Positions 1 through 11,050 are shown, numbered from the stretch's first letter. The stretch: DNA of 64,000 nt from an uncultured Pelagibacteraceae bacterium (GCA_902620525.1 CACNIK010000002.1:1-64000), one strand, 5' to 3'. Made by a program: numbers and translations. Notes: generated from the sequence alone by a model not told the origin.

Positions 1-48
1 AAGTTATAAAACATTTAAAAAAGACTTCAGATAATATTTAACTCTTGT

Positions 49-70
49 AGGGGTAGCTCTAGCTACCCCT
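49..70. terminator. Perfect inverted repeat AGGGGTAGCT-CT-AGCTACCCCT upstream of rmuC; hairpin without T-tract
   Basis: 10-bp perfect inverted repeat read directly; no T-run on either side. Confidence 0.5.
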
Positions 71-97
71 CACAACCATATTGATGTATATTAAAAT

Positions 98-1126
98 ATG
101 GATTCGTTAATTATAGCATTAGTAATATTATTAGTTATTATTAATATTGGAGTTGTTTTCTTTTTAATCAGAAATAAGTCTGAAAAACCAATAAATCCAG
201 AGCAGACTTTTAAAGATGAATTCAATTCTTTTAAAGAAAGTTTCGGTCAATCTTTTGGTTCAATGAGTAAAGAAATCGCAAAAGATATGACGGGAGCTTT
301 GACCAAAGTTGACGAAAAAGTTTCAGTTTTTAATCAGCAGGTCAGTGAGCTCAATAAAAGCCAGGATAATTTTAGTAGAATTCTAAGTGGTGTAAAAACA
401 TATGGAACTCTGGCAGAATTTGGATTAGGAGCACTTCTAAAAGACCTACTCCCAGCATCTCAATTTATTGCTAACGCAAAAATGAAAGATGATACATCTG
501 AGACAGTTGAATTTGCTATCAAACTTAAAGATGTCCTGCTACCAATTGATAGTCATTGGCCAGTTGAAAAATATAAAGCAATTGATGATGCATACAATGC
601 TAATGATAAAGAGGCACAGGCTGAGGCTAGGAAAGATTTAGCTGCAGCTTTTAGACTTAAAGCTAAAACAGTCAATGCAAAATATATAGCTCCACCTAAA
701 AGTACAGATTTTGCAATTATTTACGTTCCGACTGAAGGATTATTTTCTGAACTGTCAAGCTATAGAGATCCCAAAACAAAAGAACTTTTATTACAAGAAC
801 TTAGAACAAAATACAAAGTAACGATTTCTGGGCCAAACACTTTATCTGCTTTGCTACAATCTTATTATTTAGGATTTCAGACACTTAAAGTTCAACAACA
901 CGCAACTCAAATCTACACTGATTTAAGAAATATAAGCTCAAGGTTTGAAAAGCATTTTGATGGAATTAAAGATTTAAGAAAGAAATTAGAACAAGCACTT
1001 ACTGTAACCGATGGTTTTGGTAGAGACGCTAGATCTATCATGAATACACTTGGAAATATTAAAGATCCACAACAAGTAACAGACACCTTGAAAGAAAATC
1101 CAGAAAAGATAAAAGTACTTAAATAA
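98..1126 (+). CDS. rmuC: DNA recombination protein RmuC
   Basis: N-terminal TM helix then RmuC core (LLPIDSHWPVEKY..., IIYVPTEGLFSEL). Confidence 0.9.
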   Translation: MDSLIIALVILLVIINIGVVFFLIRNKSEKPINPEQTFKDEFNSFKESFGQSFGSMSKEIAKDMTGALTKVDEKVSVFNQQVSELNKSQDNFSRILSGVKTYGTLAEFGLGALLKDLLPASQFIANAKMKDDTSETVEFAIKLKDVLLPIDSHWPVEKYKAIDDAYNANDKEAQAEARKDLAAAFRLKAKTVNAKYIAPPKSTDFAIIYVPTEGLFSELSSYRDPKTKELLLQELRTKYKVTISGPNTLSALLQSYYLGFQTLKVQQHATQIYTDLRNISSRFEKHFDGIKDLRKKLEQALTVTDGFGRDARSIMNTLGNIKDPQQVTDTLKENPEKIKVLK

Positions 1127-1135
1127 TTAAGAAAT

Positions 1136-2560
1136 ATGTCTAACTTTGTCTTTTATGATTTTGAGACTAGCTCATCTAATAAACACTGGGGCCAGATAAT
1201 TCAAATTGGAGCTATTTTAACAAACGATAATCTAGACGAACTTGATCGTTTTGATGTTAGGTGTCGTTTAAGTCCTGGAATAATTCCAGAAGCCATGGCT
1301 CTTATTGTTAATAAAACATCTCCTACAATGTTAAAAAAATCAAATCTTTCTCACTACGAAATGATAAGACAATTTGTTGAGACTTTAAAAAAATGGGGAA
1401 AGGCAACTTATATAGGATTCAATAGTATTGAATTTGATGAAGAATTTTTAAGAAGTACTCTTTTTCAAACTCTTGAATATCCTTATATTACAAGTACAAA
1501 TGGTAATACAAGAGGTGACATATTAAGTTTGGCGAGAGCAGCTAACCTTTATTACCCAAATACATTAAAAAATCCTAAAAATGAAAAAGGAAATGATGTT
1601 TATAAATTAGATCAAATGGCACCACTTAATGGAATTGATCATGGTAACGCCCACAGTGCAATTGGCGATGTTATTGCTACATTGGGTATTGCAAAACTGA
1701 TAGCAAAAAAAGCCCCAAATGTGTGGAAAGCAAGTTTAATGACTTTAGATAAAAATCAAACTTTAGAGCTTATCAAAAAAGAATCTTATTTTTGTACCAA
1801 TGAATATTTTTACGGTAGAAGCAGACCTTATGTTCAAACATTTGTCTGCCAACATCCACAATATCAATGGCCATTATGTTTTGATTTAAGACACGACCCA
1901 AATATATATTTAAAAATGCCAATTCAGGAACTAACAACTGTTATGAAAAAACAACCTAAATTTATAAGGACAATTAGACATAATAAACATCCAGTAATTA
2001 TGAATCCTAAGTATGGAGAAAAATTTGATGAATATAAAATTATTGGTTCTTCTAAACTCCAGGAAAGGGCAAAACTAATTAGAGGAAACAATGAATTTGC
2101 AGAAAAAATTTCGACAATAAAACGTTTAGAGTCTGAAGAAAAAGAGCAATCAAAATCACAAGAAGATTTATATGAAGAAGAGAGTATTTATACAAAATTC
2201 ACAACAGCAGAAGATAATAAAATAATGCCAGAGTTTCATAGTGTTAATTGGGATAAAAAGTTATCAATAATCTCTAAATTTAAAGACGAAAGACTAAAGT
2301 ATTTCGGAAAAAAACTTTTATATATGGAAAAACCAGAATTATTATCAAAAGAAGATTATAGTTTAATTCACAAAGATATTGCTAAAAAATTACTTAGTAC
2401 AAACAATGAAAAGTGGAATACAATACCAAGAACTTATGCTGAAATTGACACATTACGTGCAAAATTTGAGAAAGAAAATCACCAAGATAAATTAGTTATT
2501 TTAGATGAAATTAACGCGTACGTTGAAGAATTAGAAAAAACATATTCAAAAGTTAGTTGA
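1136..2560 (+). CDS. sbcB: Exodeoxyribonuclease I
   Basis: DEDD exonuclease motifs FYDFETSS, FNSIEFDEEFLR, NAHSAIGDVIATLGIAKL; length 474 aa. Confidence 0.88.
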   Translation: MSNFVFYDFETSSSNKHWGQIIQIGAILTNDNLDELDRFDVRCRLSPGIIPEAMALIVNKTSPTMLKKSNLSHYEMIRQFVETLKKWGKATYIGFNSIEFDEEFLRSTLFQTLEYPYITSTNGNTRGDILSLARAANLYYPNTLKNPKNEKGNDVYKLDQMAPLNGIDHGNAHSAIGDVIATLGIAKLIAKKAPNVWKASLMTLDKNQTLELIKKESYFCTNEYFYGRSRPYVQTFVCQHPQYQWPLCFDLRHDPNIYLKMPIQELTTVMKKQPKFIRTIRHNKHPVIMNPKYGEKFDEYKIIGSSKLQERAKLIRGNNEFAEKISTIKRLESEEKEQSKSQEDLYEEESIYTKFTTAEDNKIMPEFHSVNWDKKLSIISKFKDERLKYFGKKLLYMEKPELLSKEDYSLIHKDIAKKLLSTNNEKWNTIPRTYAEIDTLRAKFEKENHQDKLVILDEINAYVEELEKTYSKVS

Positions 2561-2590
2561 CTTTAAAAAAAAAATAATTAATTAGAATAT

Positions 2591-2911
2591 ATGCCTACAA
2601 AATCAGTTACAGATAATTCTTTTGAAAGTGATGTTATAAAATCTGACAAACCAATAGTAGTTGATTTTTGGGCAGAGTGGTGCGGACCTTGTAAACAAAT
2701 AGGTCCTGCTTTAGAAGAAATTTCAGATGAAATGAAAGACAAAGTAATTATTGCAAAACACAACATAGATCAAGAACCAAACACACCAACAAAATATGGT
2801 ATTAGGGGCATTCCCACAATGCTTTTGTTTAAAGGTGGAGAGCTTAAAGCGACTAAAGTAGGAGCAACTACAAAAAGTAATATTCTAGAATGGATTAAAG
2901 AAAATATTTAA
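2591..2911 (+). CDS. trxA: Thioredoxin
   Basis: WAEWCGPCK active site, [12 protein letters not shown]. Confidence 0.96.
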   Translation: MPTKSVTDNSFESDVIKSDKPIVVDFWAEWCGPCKQIGPALEEISDEMKDKVIIAKHNIDQEPNTPTKYGIRGIPTMLLFKGGELKATKVGATTKSNILEWIKENI

Positions 2912-4173
2912 TTTTTATTTAAGACGTTTCCACATTGATAGAGAGAACCAAATATACAAATAACTTTTTTTTCTTTAGTTGATATTTTTTTAAGAACAGT
3001 ATCAAAGTTTTTTATAGGTAGTGCATCCATGTCATTTTTTTTCGCTATCTTCTCTAAAACTTTTGGGGATAAAGAATTTTTTTCTCCAATGATTGGAACA
3101 GTATAAATCTTTTTGAACACTCCTTTGAACTGCTTTATAAAATTTGATGGATCTTTATTTTTCATCATAGACCAAATTCCATATTTTGGTATCTCGATTG
3201 TTTTTAAATAATCAGACAAATTCTTTCCACTAACTTCAGAATGACAGCCATCTATCAAAAGTTTCTCTTTAGGATAAAGTTTTTTTATTAATTTTCCGGT
3301 AGAAATATATTGAATTCTTCCTTCAAATTTTAATTTTGGTAATGCTTGAGAGATTATTTTTTTACTTATACCCATATCTAATGCAATCTTTATTGCCATT
3401 GTGATGTTGCTTAATAATCCTTTAGAATAAATATTTCTTGTTTTTAATGGAATAAAATTTTTCTTATCCTTATAAAAAAAATTTTTCTTTATTTTAATTA
3501 ATTTCCATTTATTGGAATAAATCTTTTTACTTAGGTTTCTTTTTAAAATTGACTTAATTTTCTTTTCGTTTATTGGACTTTGTTTACCAACATATATTTT
3601 AGTAAAATTACTTAAAAACCCTACTTTTTGCAGGATAATTTCACTAATTGTTTTTTTCTTAACAAAATTTAAATGTTGTTTATTTATGTTAACTACAGCC
3701 TGAATTAAAGGAAAATCAAAAACATTTGTTGAATCTTTTGCAAATAATGCACCTGCTTCTATAAGATTATAATCGTTGTTATATTTTGATGCATTTAAAA
3801 TAAAAACTAAAGTGAGAACTTCAAAAATTGTTAATTGAATTTTCAATTTTTCAATTTCATTAATTGTTTTTTTTATTTCTTTGTGAGAAAGGTAATCAGT
3901 TCCCATCCAAAATCTTTCTCTAATATCTTTCAAGCTAGGAGAAATATAAGCTGCAGTAGTTTGTTTATTCTCTTCTATAAAATATTTTAATGTGTTTAAA
4001 ATGGAATATTTTCCGTCAGATCCAATTATATTAATTACATTTTTTAATTTTTTTTCTGGGTTTCCAAGTTTATTAAGTGCAGTCTTAATTCTTTTAAGAT
4101 CAAAGTTAACAGTTTTTTTAAATTGTTTTTTTTTAGCTAGCAGATTGTAGAGACTTATCGATTGTGATGACAT
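2908..4173 (-). CDS. folC: Folylpolyglutamate synthase / dihydrofolate synthase
   Basis: Mur-ligase-like [33 protein letters not shown]; neighbour of accD as in other alphaproteobacteria. Confidence 0.85.
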   Translation of the reverse strand: MSSQSISLYNLLAKKKQFKKTVNFDLKRIKTALNKLGNPEKKLKNVINIIGSDGKYSILNTLKYFIEENKQTTAAYISPSLKDIRERFWMGTDYLSHKEIKKTINEIEKLKIQLTIFEVLTLVFILNASKYNNDYNLIEAGALFAKDSTNVFDFPLIQAVVNINKQHLNFVKKKTISEIILQKVGFLSNFTKIYVGKQSPINEKKIKSILKRNLSKKIYSNKWKLIKIKKNFFYKDKKNFIPLKTRNIYSKGLLSNITMAIKIALDMGISKKIISQALPKLKFEGRIQYISTGKLIKKLYPKEKLLIDGCHSEVSGKNLSDYLKTIEIPKYGIWSMMKNKDPSNFIKQFKGVFKKIYTVPIIGEKNSLSPKVLEKIAKKNDMDALPIKNFDTVLKKISTKEKKVICIFGSLYQCGNVLNKN

Positions 4174-5053
4174 TTGTAGTCTCTTTTTTAGCTTGAGTCT
4201 CTGACTTTTTCAACATAACACTTAGCAAGGTTCCTATTGTGGAATTTAGGTATTTTCTCTCGACCACTAGATCTATCCCTCCGTGATCTTTCACATACTC
4301 TGCAGTTTGAAACTCCTCAGGTAAAGTTTCCCTTACTGTGTCTTGAATTACTCTTCGTCCAGCAAAACCTATTGTAGCTTTTGGTTCTGCTATCAAAATA
4401 TCACCTAGCATTCCCCATGAAGCTGTCACCCCTCCTGTTGTAGGATCCGTTAATACTACAATGTAAGGTAGATTGTTTTTTTTTAATTCATTTATAGCAA
4501 GTGTAGTTCTGGTCATTTGCATTAACGCAATCGATGACTCCATCATTCTTTGACCGCCACTACAACTAAAAAAAACAAGAGGCGTTTTATTATTTATCGC
4601 ATGTTGAACACCAGTTATAAAAGCTTCTCCCGATGCCGCCCCGAAAGATCCACCAATAAATCTAAAATCTTGGGCGCCAACAGTTACCTCAATGTTTTTT
4701 ACCTTACCTTTTGCGATAAGAATAGCATCATTTTGACCAGTTTTTTTTCTAGCATCACGTAATCTATCTTTATACTTTTTATTGTCCACAAATTGCAAAG
4801 GATCGTCGACAGGAAGCGGTGTTTCTATAATTTCAAACTCTCCTTTATCAAAAAATAATTTAAATCTATCTTTACATGAAAGTTTATGGTGAGCTCCACA
4901 TTTTGTGCAGCAATAAAAATTTGTTTTAAAATCTTCTTTATAAATTAAATTTTTGCACTCACAAGAAATCCAAAGAGTTTCATCTGATGAAGATGTTTTC
5001 TTTTTAAATAATGACTTAATTTTTGGTTTTATAAACTTAGTTATCCAATTCAT
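4133..5053 (-). CDS. accD: Acetyl-CoA carboxylase carboxyltransferase subunit beta
   Basis: N-terminal Zn finger CECKNLIYKEDFKTNFYCCTKCGAHHKLS, FFSCSGGQRMMES, PTTGGVTASWGMLGD. Confidence 0.95.
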   Translation of the reverse strand: MNWITKFIKPKIKSLFKKKTSSSDETLWISCECKNLIYKEDFKTNFYCCTKCGAHHKLSCKDRFKLFFDKGEFEIIETPLPVDDPLQFVDNKKYKDRLRDARKKTGQNDAILIAKGKVKNIEVTVGAQDFRFIGGSFGAASGEAFITGVQHAINNKTPLVFFSCSGGQRMMESSIALMQMTRTTLAINELKKNNLPYIVVLTDPTTGGVTASWGMLGDILIAEPKATIGFAGRRVIQDTVRETLPEEFQTAEYVKDHGGIDLVVERKYLNSTIGTLLSVMLKKSETQAKKETTNVITIDKSLQSAS

Positions 5054-5850
5054 ATAATTTTCTTTTTTAATTTATATACCATTTTATTTAGTACTTTGGC
5101 AGTATTTAGGCGTTTTTTCAAAGAATTTGTTATAGTTTTACATAATTGACTACCAACTACAAGCCCATCAGCCTTTTTTAGAGCAGCTATGGTTTTATCA
5201 GTAATACCAAAACCTATGACTATATTTTTGCTACGATTAATATTTTTTATTTTATTGTAATTTTGAAGAATTTTTTTTGGAGCAACTTTAAGCTTTCCAC
5301 CGGTAGTTGATAGCATCGAAATATAATAAACCATGCCGTGCGAATCTTTTAAAATTTTTTTCATTCTTTCATCCGATGTCGTCGGGGAGACTAACTGAAT
5401 AAAGTCGATAGATTTTTTTTTACATTTTATTGAAAATTTTTTATTTTCTGGATAGGGAAGATCAACTATAATGAGGCCATCTACACCAGAGTCTTTACAG
5501 TTTTTTAAAAAATTGTTTTCTCCGCTTTGATAAATTAAATTAAAATATCCCATTAGAATTAAGGGTTTATCGGGATTAGAATTTTTAAATTCTTTTACGA
5601 TTTTGAAAACATCCTTTAGTTTTATTCCATTTTTTAATGCTCTATGAGAGCTTTCTTGAATTTGTCCGCCGTCAGCAATCGGTGTGTTGTGTGGAAAACC
5701 AAGTTCTAGAATATCTGCACTTTTTGAAATAGTATTTAATATTTTAAGAGAATTACTTTTGGTATTGTCACCAGCAACAGTATAGGTGATTAAAGCTGCC
5801 CTTTTTTCTCTTTTACAATTTGCAAAAGTTTTAGCTATTTTAGAATTCAT
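5050..5850 (-). CDS. trpA: Tryptophan synthase alpha chain
   Basis: LELGFPHNTPIADGGQIQESSHRAL, GVDGLIIVDLPYPE, VVGSQLCK. Confidence 0.95.
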   Translation of the reverse strand: MNSKIAKTFANCKREKRAALITYTVAGDNTKSNSLKILNTISKSADILELGFPHNTPIADGGQIQESSHRALKNGIKLKDVFKIVKEFKNSNPDKPLILMGYFNLIYQSGENNFLKNCKDSGVDGLIIVDLPYPENKKFSIKCKKKSIDFIQLVSPTTSDERMKKILKDSHGMVYYISMLSTTGGKLKVAPKKILQNYNKIKNINRSKNIVIGFGITDKTIAALKKADGLVVGSQLCKTITNSLKKRLNTAKVLNKMVYKLKKKII

Positions 5851-7073
5851 CTTTTGTACGATCCTAATTTTTGCTTAATAATATCTTTATCTTTAATACT
5901 ATCTCCACAAGAATTTACAATTATAACTTCTGATGATTTTAATCTAGGAGCAAGTCGGATCGCTTCGTGAAATGCATGGGATGGCTCTAGAGATGGAGAT
6001 ATATTTTCTAATTTAGAAACCAATTGATACGCTTTTAATGCTTCCTCATCATTTGCAGACGTATATCTTGCTCTTTTTGTATCTTTTAAAAAACAATGCA
6101 AAGGTGAAATTCCAGGATAATCTAAACCAGCAGAAATAGACTCAGTAGATCCAATTTGTCCTTCTTTGTCTTGAATAACATACTGCGCGGCTCCGTGTAA
6201 AATTCCAATTTTTGATCCGTTTGTTAATGGAGCAGCGTGAAGATTGCTATTTTTTGGACCTCCAGCTTCAATACCAACGAACTCAGCATCTGTATCCATA
6301 AATTCATTCCAAAATCCAATTGCAGAACTTCCACCGCCCACACAATTAAGAAGTTTTATTTTTCTTGGAATCTTTCCAAATTCCTCCTTTACTTGTATAA
6401 AAAGCTCTCTAGATATTTGAGCAGTGCTCCATGCACATATTTTTATGAATATGTTTGGGCCAACAGTTGATCCTACACACATGTGTGTTGTATCGCAGTT
6501 AGAAACCCAATATCTCATACATTCGCTGACTGCATCTACTAAAGTTTGACTACCTGTGGTGACAGGCACTATTGTTGCCCCGTTTTTTTTCATTGCTTCA
6601 ACATTTGGTCTTTGTCTTTTTATATCTTTTGCACCCATAAATATTTTGCATTTAAGACCAAATTTTTTAGCTGCCATAGATAGCATTTTACCTGCGTAGC
6701 CTGCTCCTGTATCACCTACTATAAATTTTTTCCCTGCCTTTTTTGCGATAAGACAGTGCACTGTAGCATTATATATTTTATGAGCCCCGCCATTAGCTTC
6801 AGATACTACTTTTGCATAAATTTGGGCGCCTTTGAGATAATCTGTTAGATTTTCTAATTTAATAAATGGAGTGGGTGAACCAACATATGATTTGAAACAT
6901 TCATCTCTCTCTTTTAAAAATTTTTTGTCTTTTCTTAATTTTGTGAATAGTTTTGTAAGATCATCTATTGGTTTCTTAAGTGTCTCTGGTACAAAATTTC
7001 CACCAAATTTTCCGCCATACATGAAATTTTTATCATGTTGGTCTATAAGCAATTTACCCTTTTTAATTTTCAT
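5847..7073 (-). CDS. trpB: Tryptophan synthase beta chain
   Basis: Family motifs: GGAHKIYNA (HK PLP lysine), GDTGAGYAGKMLS, CVGGGSSAIGFWNEF. Confidence 0.96.
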   Translation of the reverse strand: MKIKKGKLLIDQHDKNFMYGGKFGGNFVPETLKKPIDDLTKLFTKLRKDKKFLKERDECFKSYVGSPTPFIKLENLTDYLKGAQIYAKVVSEANGGAHKIYNATVHCLIAKKAGKKFIVGDTGAGYAGKMLSMAAKKFGLKCKIFMGAKDIKRQRPNVEAMKKNGATIVPVTTGSQTLVDAVSECMRYWVSNCDTTHMCVGSTVGPNIFIKICAWSTAQISRELFIQVKEEFGKIPRKIKLLNCVGGGSSAIGFWNEFMDTDAEFVGIEAGGPKNSNLHAAPLTNGSKIGILHGAAQYVIQDKEGQIGSTESISAGLDYPGISPLHCFLKDTKRARYTSANDEEALKAYQLVSKLENISPSLEPSHAFHEAIRLAPRLKSSEVIIVNSCGDSIKDKDIIKQKLGSYKR

Positions 7074-7680
7074 TATTAATTTTTTTTAAATACTTAACAA
7101 ATTCTATTATCTTTTGAGTATCTTTTACTTTATTTGTTTCCAAAGCACCAGAGACATCGATGATATCAGCTAATTTTGATAAATTACCTAATTTATCTTT
7201 TGTTATATTGCCTGCTATCATTTTTTCTCCTTTAATTTTGATATCTTTTATCCAACTATGATTCCAGCTTAAACTTTTTTCATATCCTGAACTATCCCAC
7301 AGAATAATATCTGAAGCATCCTCTAGATTTTTGTAAATTTCAATATCACTTTTATTTTTTACTTGTATTGTGGCTATAACTTTTTTTTCAAATTCATCTT
7401 TAATTTTTTTTAAAGACCTATTATCGTACTGACCATATAATTGGAAATAATCTAAATTAAGTTGTGAAAATTTTTTTAATTCTTCTAAACTTGGCTGCAC
7501 CAAAACGCCAACAAACTGAGTATTATTTTTATTTATACCCAAAAGCTTTTTTGCTTTTTCATATGAGATATACCTATGACTTTTAGGATAATTCAAAATA
7601 AATCCACAAAAATTTACATTGTTATTTATGCAAATTTCAACTTCACTAGGATTTGATAGTCCACAAACTTTTAATTTCAT
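7063..7680 (-). CDS. trpF: Phosphoribosylanthranilate isomerase
   Basis: KVCGLSNPSEV, FCGFILNYPKSHRYIS, IIDVSGALETNKVKD. Confidence 0.92.
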   Translation of the reverse strand: MKLKVCGLSNPSEVEICINNNVNFCGFILNYPKSHRYISYEKAKKLLGINKNNTQFVGVLVQPSLEELKKFSQLNLDYFQLYGQYDNRSLKKIKDEFEKKVIATIQVKNKSDIEIYKNLEDASDIILWDSSGYEKSLSWNHSWIKDIKIKGEKMIAGNITKDKLGNLSKLADIIDVSGALETNKVKDTQKIIEFVKYLKKINNEN

Positions 7681-7684
7681 TAGT

Positions 7685-8377
7685 TTAGTTTAATGATTTT
7701 ATTAATTTTTTGATATTATTTTTTATATTACCATTAACCAAACTTCTTCCCATCACAATTGATGTTGCGCCATTTTTGAAAGCTTCTTTTGGCGACATTA
7801 TTCTTTTTTGGTCATTTAAATTTTCACCTTTAAATCTTATTCCTGGAGTAATAATTTCCATTTTTTTACAAACCTTTTTGATAAATTTTATTTCTTGAGC
7901 CGAACAAACTATTCCATCTAATTTAGCAGCTCTTGCAATCAATGCTTGCTTTCTAACTAAATCTTTAATGGATCTTGTATGACCAACTTTTTTTATTGAA
8001 GAATTAGAAAAACTTGTAAGCACTGTCACACCTAAAATTTTTAATTTTTTATTATATTTTTTTGTTGCTTTTTTAATAGCTCTTAGCATTTGAAGACCTC
8101 CGCTCACATGAACAGTGATGTAAGAAATATTTTTTAAATCTTTAAGTGATTTTATAACAGCAGAACTCGTATTTGGTATGTCAAAAATTTTTACATCTAA
8201 CCATATGTTTTTTACTTTTAATTTTTCTATGAGCTTTCTTCCGTTTTTTGAGTAAAAGAATTCTAACCCAAATTTATAACCGATTTTGTAATTTTTAGAT
8301 TTGATCTTTGAATTTTTGATAATTTTTTTTACTACTTGATTACTACTTGTATCGCACGCAATAAAAATGTTTTTCAT
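7685..8377 (-). CDS. pyrF: Orotidine 5'-phosphate decarboxylase
   Basis: NIWLDVKIFDIPNTSSAVIKSL, TPGIRFKGENLNDQKRIMSPKEAFKNGATSIVMGRSL. Confidence 0.95.
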   Translation of the reverse strand: MKNIFIACDTSSNQVVKKIIKNSKIKSKNYKIGYKFGLEFFYSKNGRKLIEKLKVKNIWLDVKIFDIPNTSSAVIKSLKDLKNISYITVHVSGGLQMLRAIKKATKKYNKKLKILGVTVLTSFSNSSIKKVGHTRSIKDLVRKQALIARAAKLDGIVCSAQEIKFIKKVCKKMEIITPGIRFKGENLNDQKRIMSPKEAFKNGATSIVMGRSLVNGNIKNNIKKLIKSLN

Positions 8378-8379
8378 TA

Positions 8380-8661
8380 TTATTTATTTATTAGTTCTTT
8401 AAGTCTTTTACTAGCCCTAAATCTTATCTTATTTCTTTTTGGAACGTATATATTTTCTCCAGTTTTTGGATTTCTGGCCTGTTTTTTTTCTTTAATTTCT
8501 TTAATGAAGAAAGTTCCTAAAGATCTAATTTCAATTGATTTTTTATTTAATAGTGAGTCTATTATCTCTTGCAAAAAAAGTTCAAATATTTTTTCTAAAT
8601 CTTTATTATTAATATTAGAATTTTTAATCTTTAATTCTTTAATAATTCTTGGTTTCGACAA
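8380..8661 (-). CDS. ihfB: HU/IHF family DNA-binding protein (IHF beta-like by position after rpsA)
   Basis: EIRSLGTFFIKEIKEKKQARNPKTGENIYVPKRNKIRFRASKRLKELIN; adjacent to rpsA. Confidence 0.85.
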   Translation of the reverse strand: MSKPRIIKELKIKNSNINNKDLEKIFELFLQEIIDSLLNKKSIEIRSLGTFFIKEIKEKKQARNPKTGENIYVPKRNKIRFRASKRLKELINK

Positions 8662-10392
8662 TTACTTATCTTTTTTTTTGGTACTTTTTCTCCCCAAAGC
8701 TTTTTCAAATATACCTTTTAAAGTGGCACCAGATTTAGTTGCACCTTCACCAAATTTTGCCACTAAACTCTTTTCCTCATCAATTTGCGCGGCTTTAACA
8801 CTTAATTTAATTTTCCTTTTTTCTAAATCTAGTTCAGTAATTTTTGCATCTAAGGCATTTCCAGGAGAAAACACTTCTGGTCTAGCATCTGCTGAAGATT
8901 TCGCTAAATCAGATTTTCTTATAGATACGACAATTTTTTTATCATTATCTATAGATACCTTAACTCCAGTTTTCATTACTTCGTGTACTCTCGTCGTGAT
9001 AATATCTCCAACTTTTTTATTATTTTCTTTAAACCATTCAAGAGGATCTTTATCCAGAGCTCTTTTTGAAAATCTAATTTTTTCGTCTTTTACCTCTATA
9101 ATTTTAACTTCCATTACATCATTTTTTTTATATTGATTTAGATACTCTTGTTTTTCATCATAATTTATTTCCTTATAATGAAGCATTCCTACCAAACCAG
9201 AATCTAATTCGCCAAAAATCGCCTTATCTGTAACATTTTTTATTTTTATTTTTACTTTTTGACCCACAGAATCTAGCACTTTAGTCCAAGGGTTATCCAA
9301 GGTTTCTTTATAAGATAAAGAAATTCTCTTTGCGTCTTTATCTATGTTGATTATTTTTACTTTAACATTTTGAGAAGGTGAGAGAACTTTACTTGGTTGA
9401 ACATTTCTGTTTTGCCACGATAATTCACTATTGTGAATTAAACCTTCTATTCCTTCCTCAAGCTTAACAAAAACTCCGTAGTCCATTAACTTGGTACAAG
9501 TTCCTTCATATATTTCACCAATTTTAAATTTTTTATATAAGTTTTCATAAGGATCTTCTGTCAATGCTTTAATTGAAGCTGAAACCCTATTGGTAACTTT
9601 ATCAATTTTTGTAATTTTTACTTTGAGACTTTGGCCAATAGTTACTAAGTCAGATGGCTTTTTTACTCGGCCATATGATAGATCACTTACATGAAGTAAA
9701 GCATCAATTCCATCGATATCCAAAAATATTCCCCAATCTGTAGTTGCTTTCACTTTTGCATTTTCAACTATGTCTCCTTCTTTTAAGTTTTTTAGAGCCT
9801 CTTTTAGTTCAGCATTTTTACTTTTTTCTAAAACAGCTCTTCTGCTAGTACAAACATTTCCTCTTTTTTTGTCTATACGTGTTGCAACTACTTTGATCGG
9901 TGTATTCATTAAATGATCAACTTTTTTTAGAGGTCTAACATCAATTTGTGATGAAGGCATAAAAGTTGGAAGGCCATCGACTGTACATACATAACCACCT
10001 TTTACCTTTCCAGTTATAAAACCAGTTACTTCTTCTTGGGTTTCAAAAATTTTTTCCATACGCTTCCAGGCAACCATTCGCTTAGCTTTTTCTCTTGAGA
10101 TAACGATTTCACCTTTAAAACTCTCTATTCTTTCTAAGTATACTTCTACAATAGAACCAACTTTTAATTTATCAAATTCCTTATCGTGTTTGAATTCTTC
10201 AATGGGTATCATGCCTTCCATTTTAGCTTTACAATCAACTACAATGAAATTTTTAGTTATCTCCGTCACTACGGCTTTAATTATTTCATTCTCTTTAAGC
10301 TTTCTTTCTTTGAAGTCAGCGTCAAGTAAAGATTTAAATTCTTTGTATTTGGGGTTAGTTTGTAATTGTTTTTGTTCTTGTTCAGAAGACAT
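8662..10392 (-). CDS. rpsA: 30S ribosomal protein S1
   Basis: Multiple S1 repeats (DIVENAKVKATTDWGIFLDIDGIDALLHVSDLSYGRV, GIEGLIHNSELSWQNR). Confidence 0.97.
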   Translation of the reverse strand: MSSEQEQKQLQTNPKYKEFKSLLDADFKERKLKENEIIKAVVTEITKNFIVVDCKAKMEGMIPIEEFKHDKEFDKLKVGSIVEVYLERIESFKGEIVISREKAKRMVAWKRMEKIFETQEEVTGFITGKVKGGYVCTVDGLPTFMPSSQIDVRPLKKVDHLMNTPIKVVATRIDKKRGNVCTSRRAVLEKSKNAELKEALKNLKEGDIVENAKVKATTDWGIFLDIDGIDALLHVSDLSYGRVKKPSDLVTIGQSLKVKITKIDKVTNRVSASIKALTEDPYENLYKKFKIGEIYEGTCTKLMDYGVFVKLEEGIEGLIHNSELSWQNRNVQPSKVLSPSQNVKVKIINIDKDAKRISLSYKETLDNPWTKVLDSVGQKVKIKIKNVTDKAIFGELDSGLVGMLHYKEINYDEKQEYLNQYKKNDVMEVKIIEVKDEKIRFSKRALDKDPLEWFKENNKKVGDIITTRVHEVMKTGVKVSIDNDKKIVVSIRKSDLAKSSADARPEVFSPGNALDAKITELDLEKRKIKLSVKAAQIDEEKSLVAKFGEGATKSGATLKGIFEKALGRKSTKKKDK

Positions 10393-10393
10393 G

Positions 10394-11050
10394 TTAAATA
10401 TTCATCACTTTTTCTATATGCTTTGACATTTTTTCAATCATTCTTTTTTTGTTAAGTTTTCCAGTGTGGATTTCTAACGCATCTCTATGTTTGAGTAAAG
10501 GGCTATGTTTTCTATTTTTATCCCTCATATTTCGTAATTTTATAGACTTTTTAACTTCGGATAACTTTACTTTATGATTTTTCTTTTTTAAATCTTTAAA
10601 TCTTCTTTTTGATGCATTCTTTAAATCACAAATAAAAAAAAACTTTGCATTCGAGAAAGGCAATATTTCTGTAGATATGTCTCTCCCTTCGATGATGCAC
10701 TTATTGTGTTTTTTAGAAAATGAAATTTGGAAAAATTTGAGTATATTTCTTATTTTTTTAATTTTTGCTATTTTGGAAGTATGTTCAGATATTTGAGGAT
10801 TATTAAGATCCAACATGCTTACCTTATTTAAATTAATATTTTTGAATTTTTTTTTAAGAAATAAAATTTGATTTTTGGGTTTATTTTTAAGAATTAAGTA
10901 GCTAGCGTACCTATATAACATTCCAGATGATAGAAATTTAAGACCATATTTTTTCGCAATAAGTTTAGCACCAGTTGTTTTTCCACTTGCAGCACCACCA
11001 TCGCAACTAATAATTAAATTCTTATATACTTTTTTTGGCATAAGACCCAC
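10394..11050 (-). CDS. cmk: Cytidylate kinase
   Basis: P-loop DGGAASGKTTGAKLIAKKYG, IEGRDISTEILPFSNAKFFFI; start may be the internal Met at 11041. Confidence 0.92.
   Translation of the reverse strand: MGLMPKKVYKNLIISCDGGAASGKTTGAKLIAKKYGLKFLSSGMLYRYASYLILKNKPKNQILFLKKKFKNINLNKVSMLDLNNPQISEHTSKIAKIKKIRNILKFFQISFSKKHNKCIIEGRDISTEILPFSNAKFFFICDLKNASKRRFKDLKKKNHKVKLSEVKKSIKLRNMRDKNRKHSPLLKHRDALEIHTGKLNKKRMIEKMSKHIEKVMNI

Noticed and set aside
4133-4173. 41-bp overlap of folC start with accD end as a possible recoding site
   Set aside because: More simply a misassigned folC start or ordinary coupling; no slippery motif seen
8336-9136. 266-aa plus-strand ORF opposite HU/IHF and rpsA
   Set aside because: Antisense shadow of two clear genes; low-complexity F/L/S-rich translation without motifs
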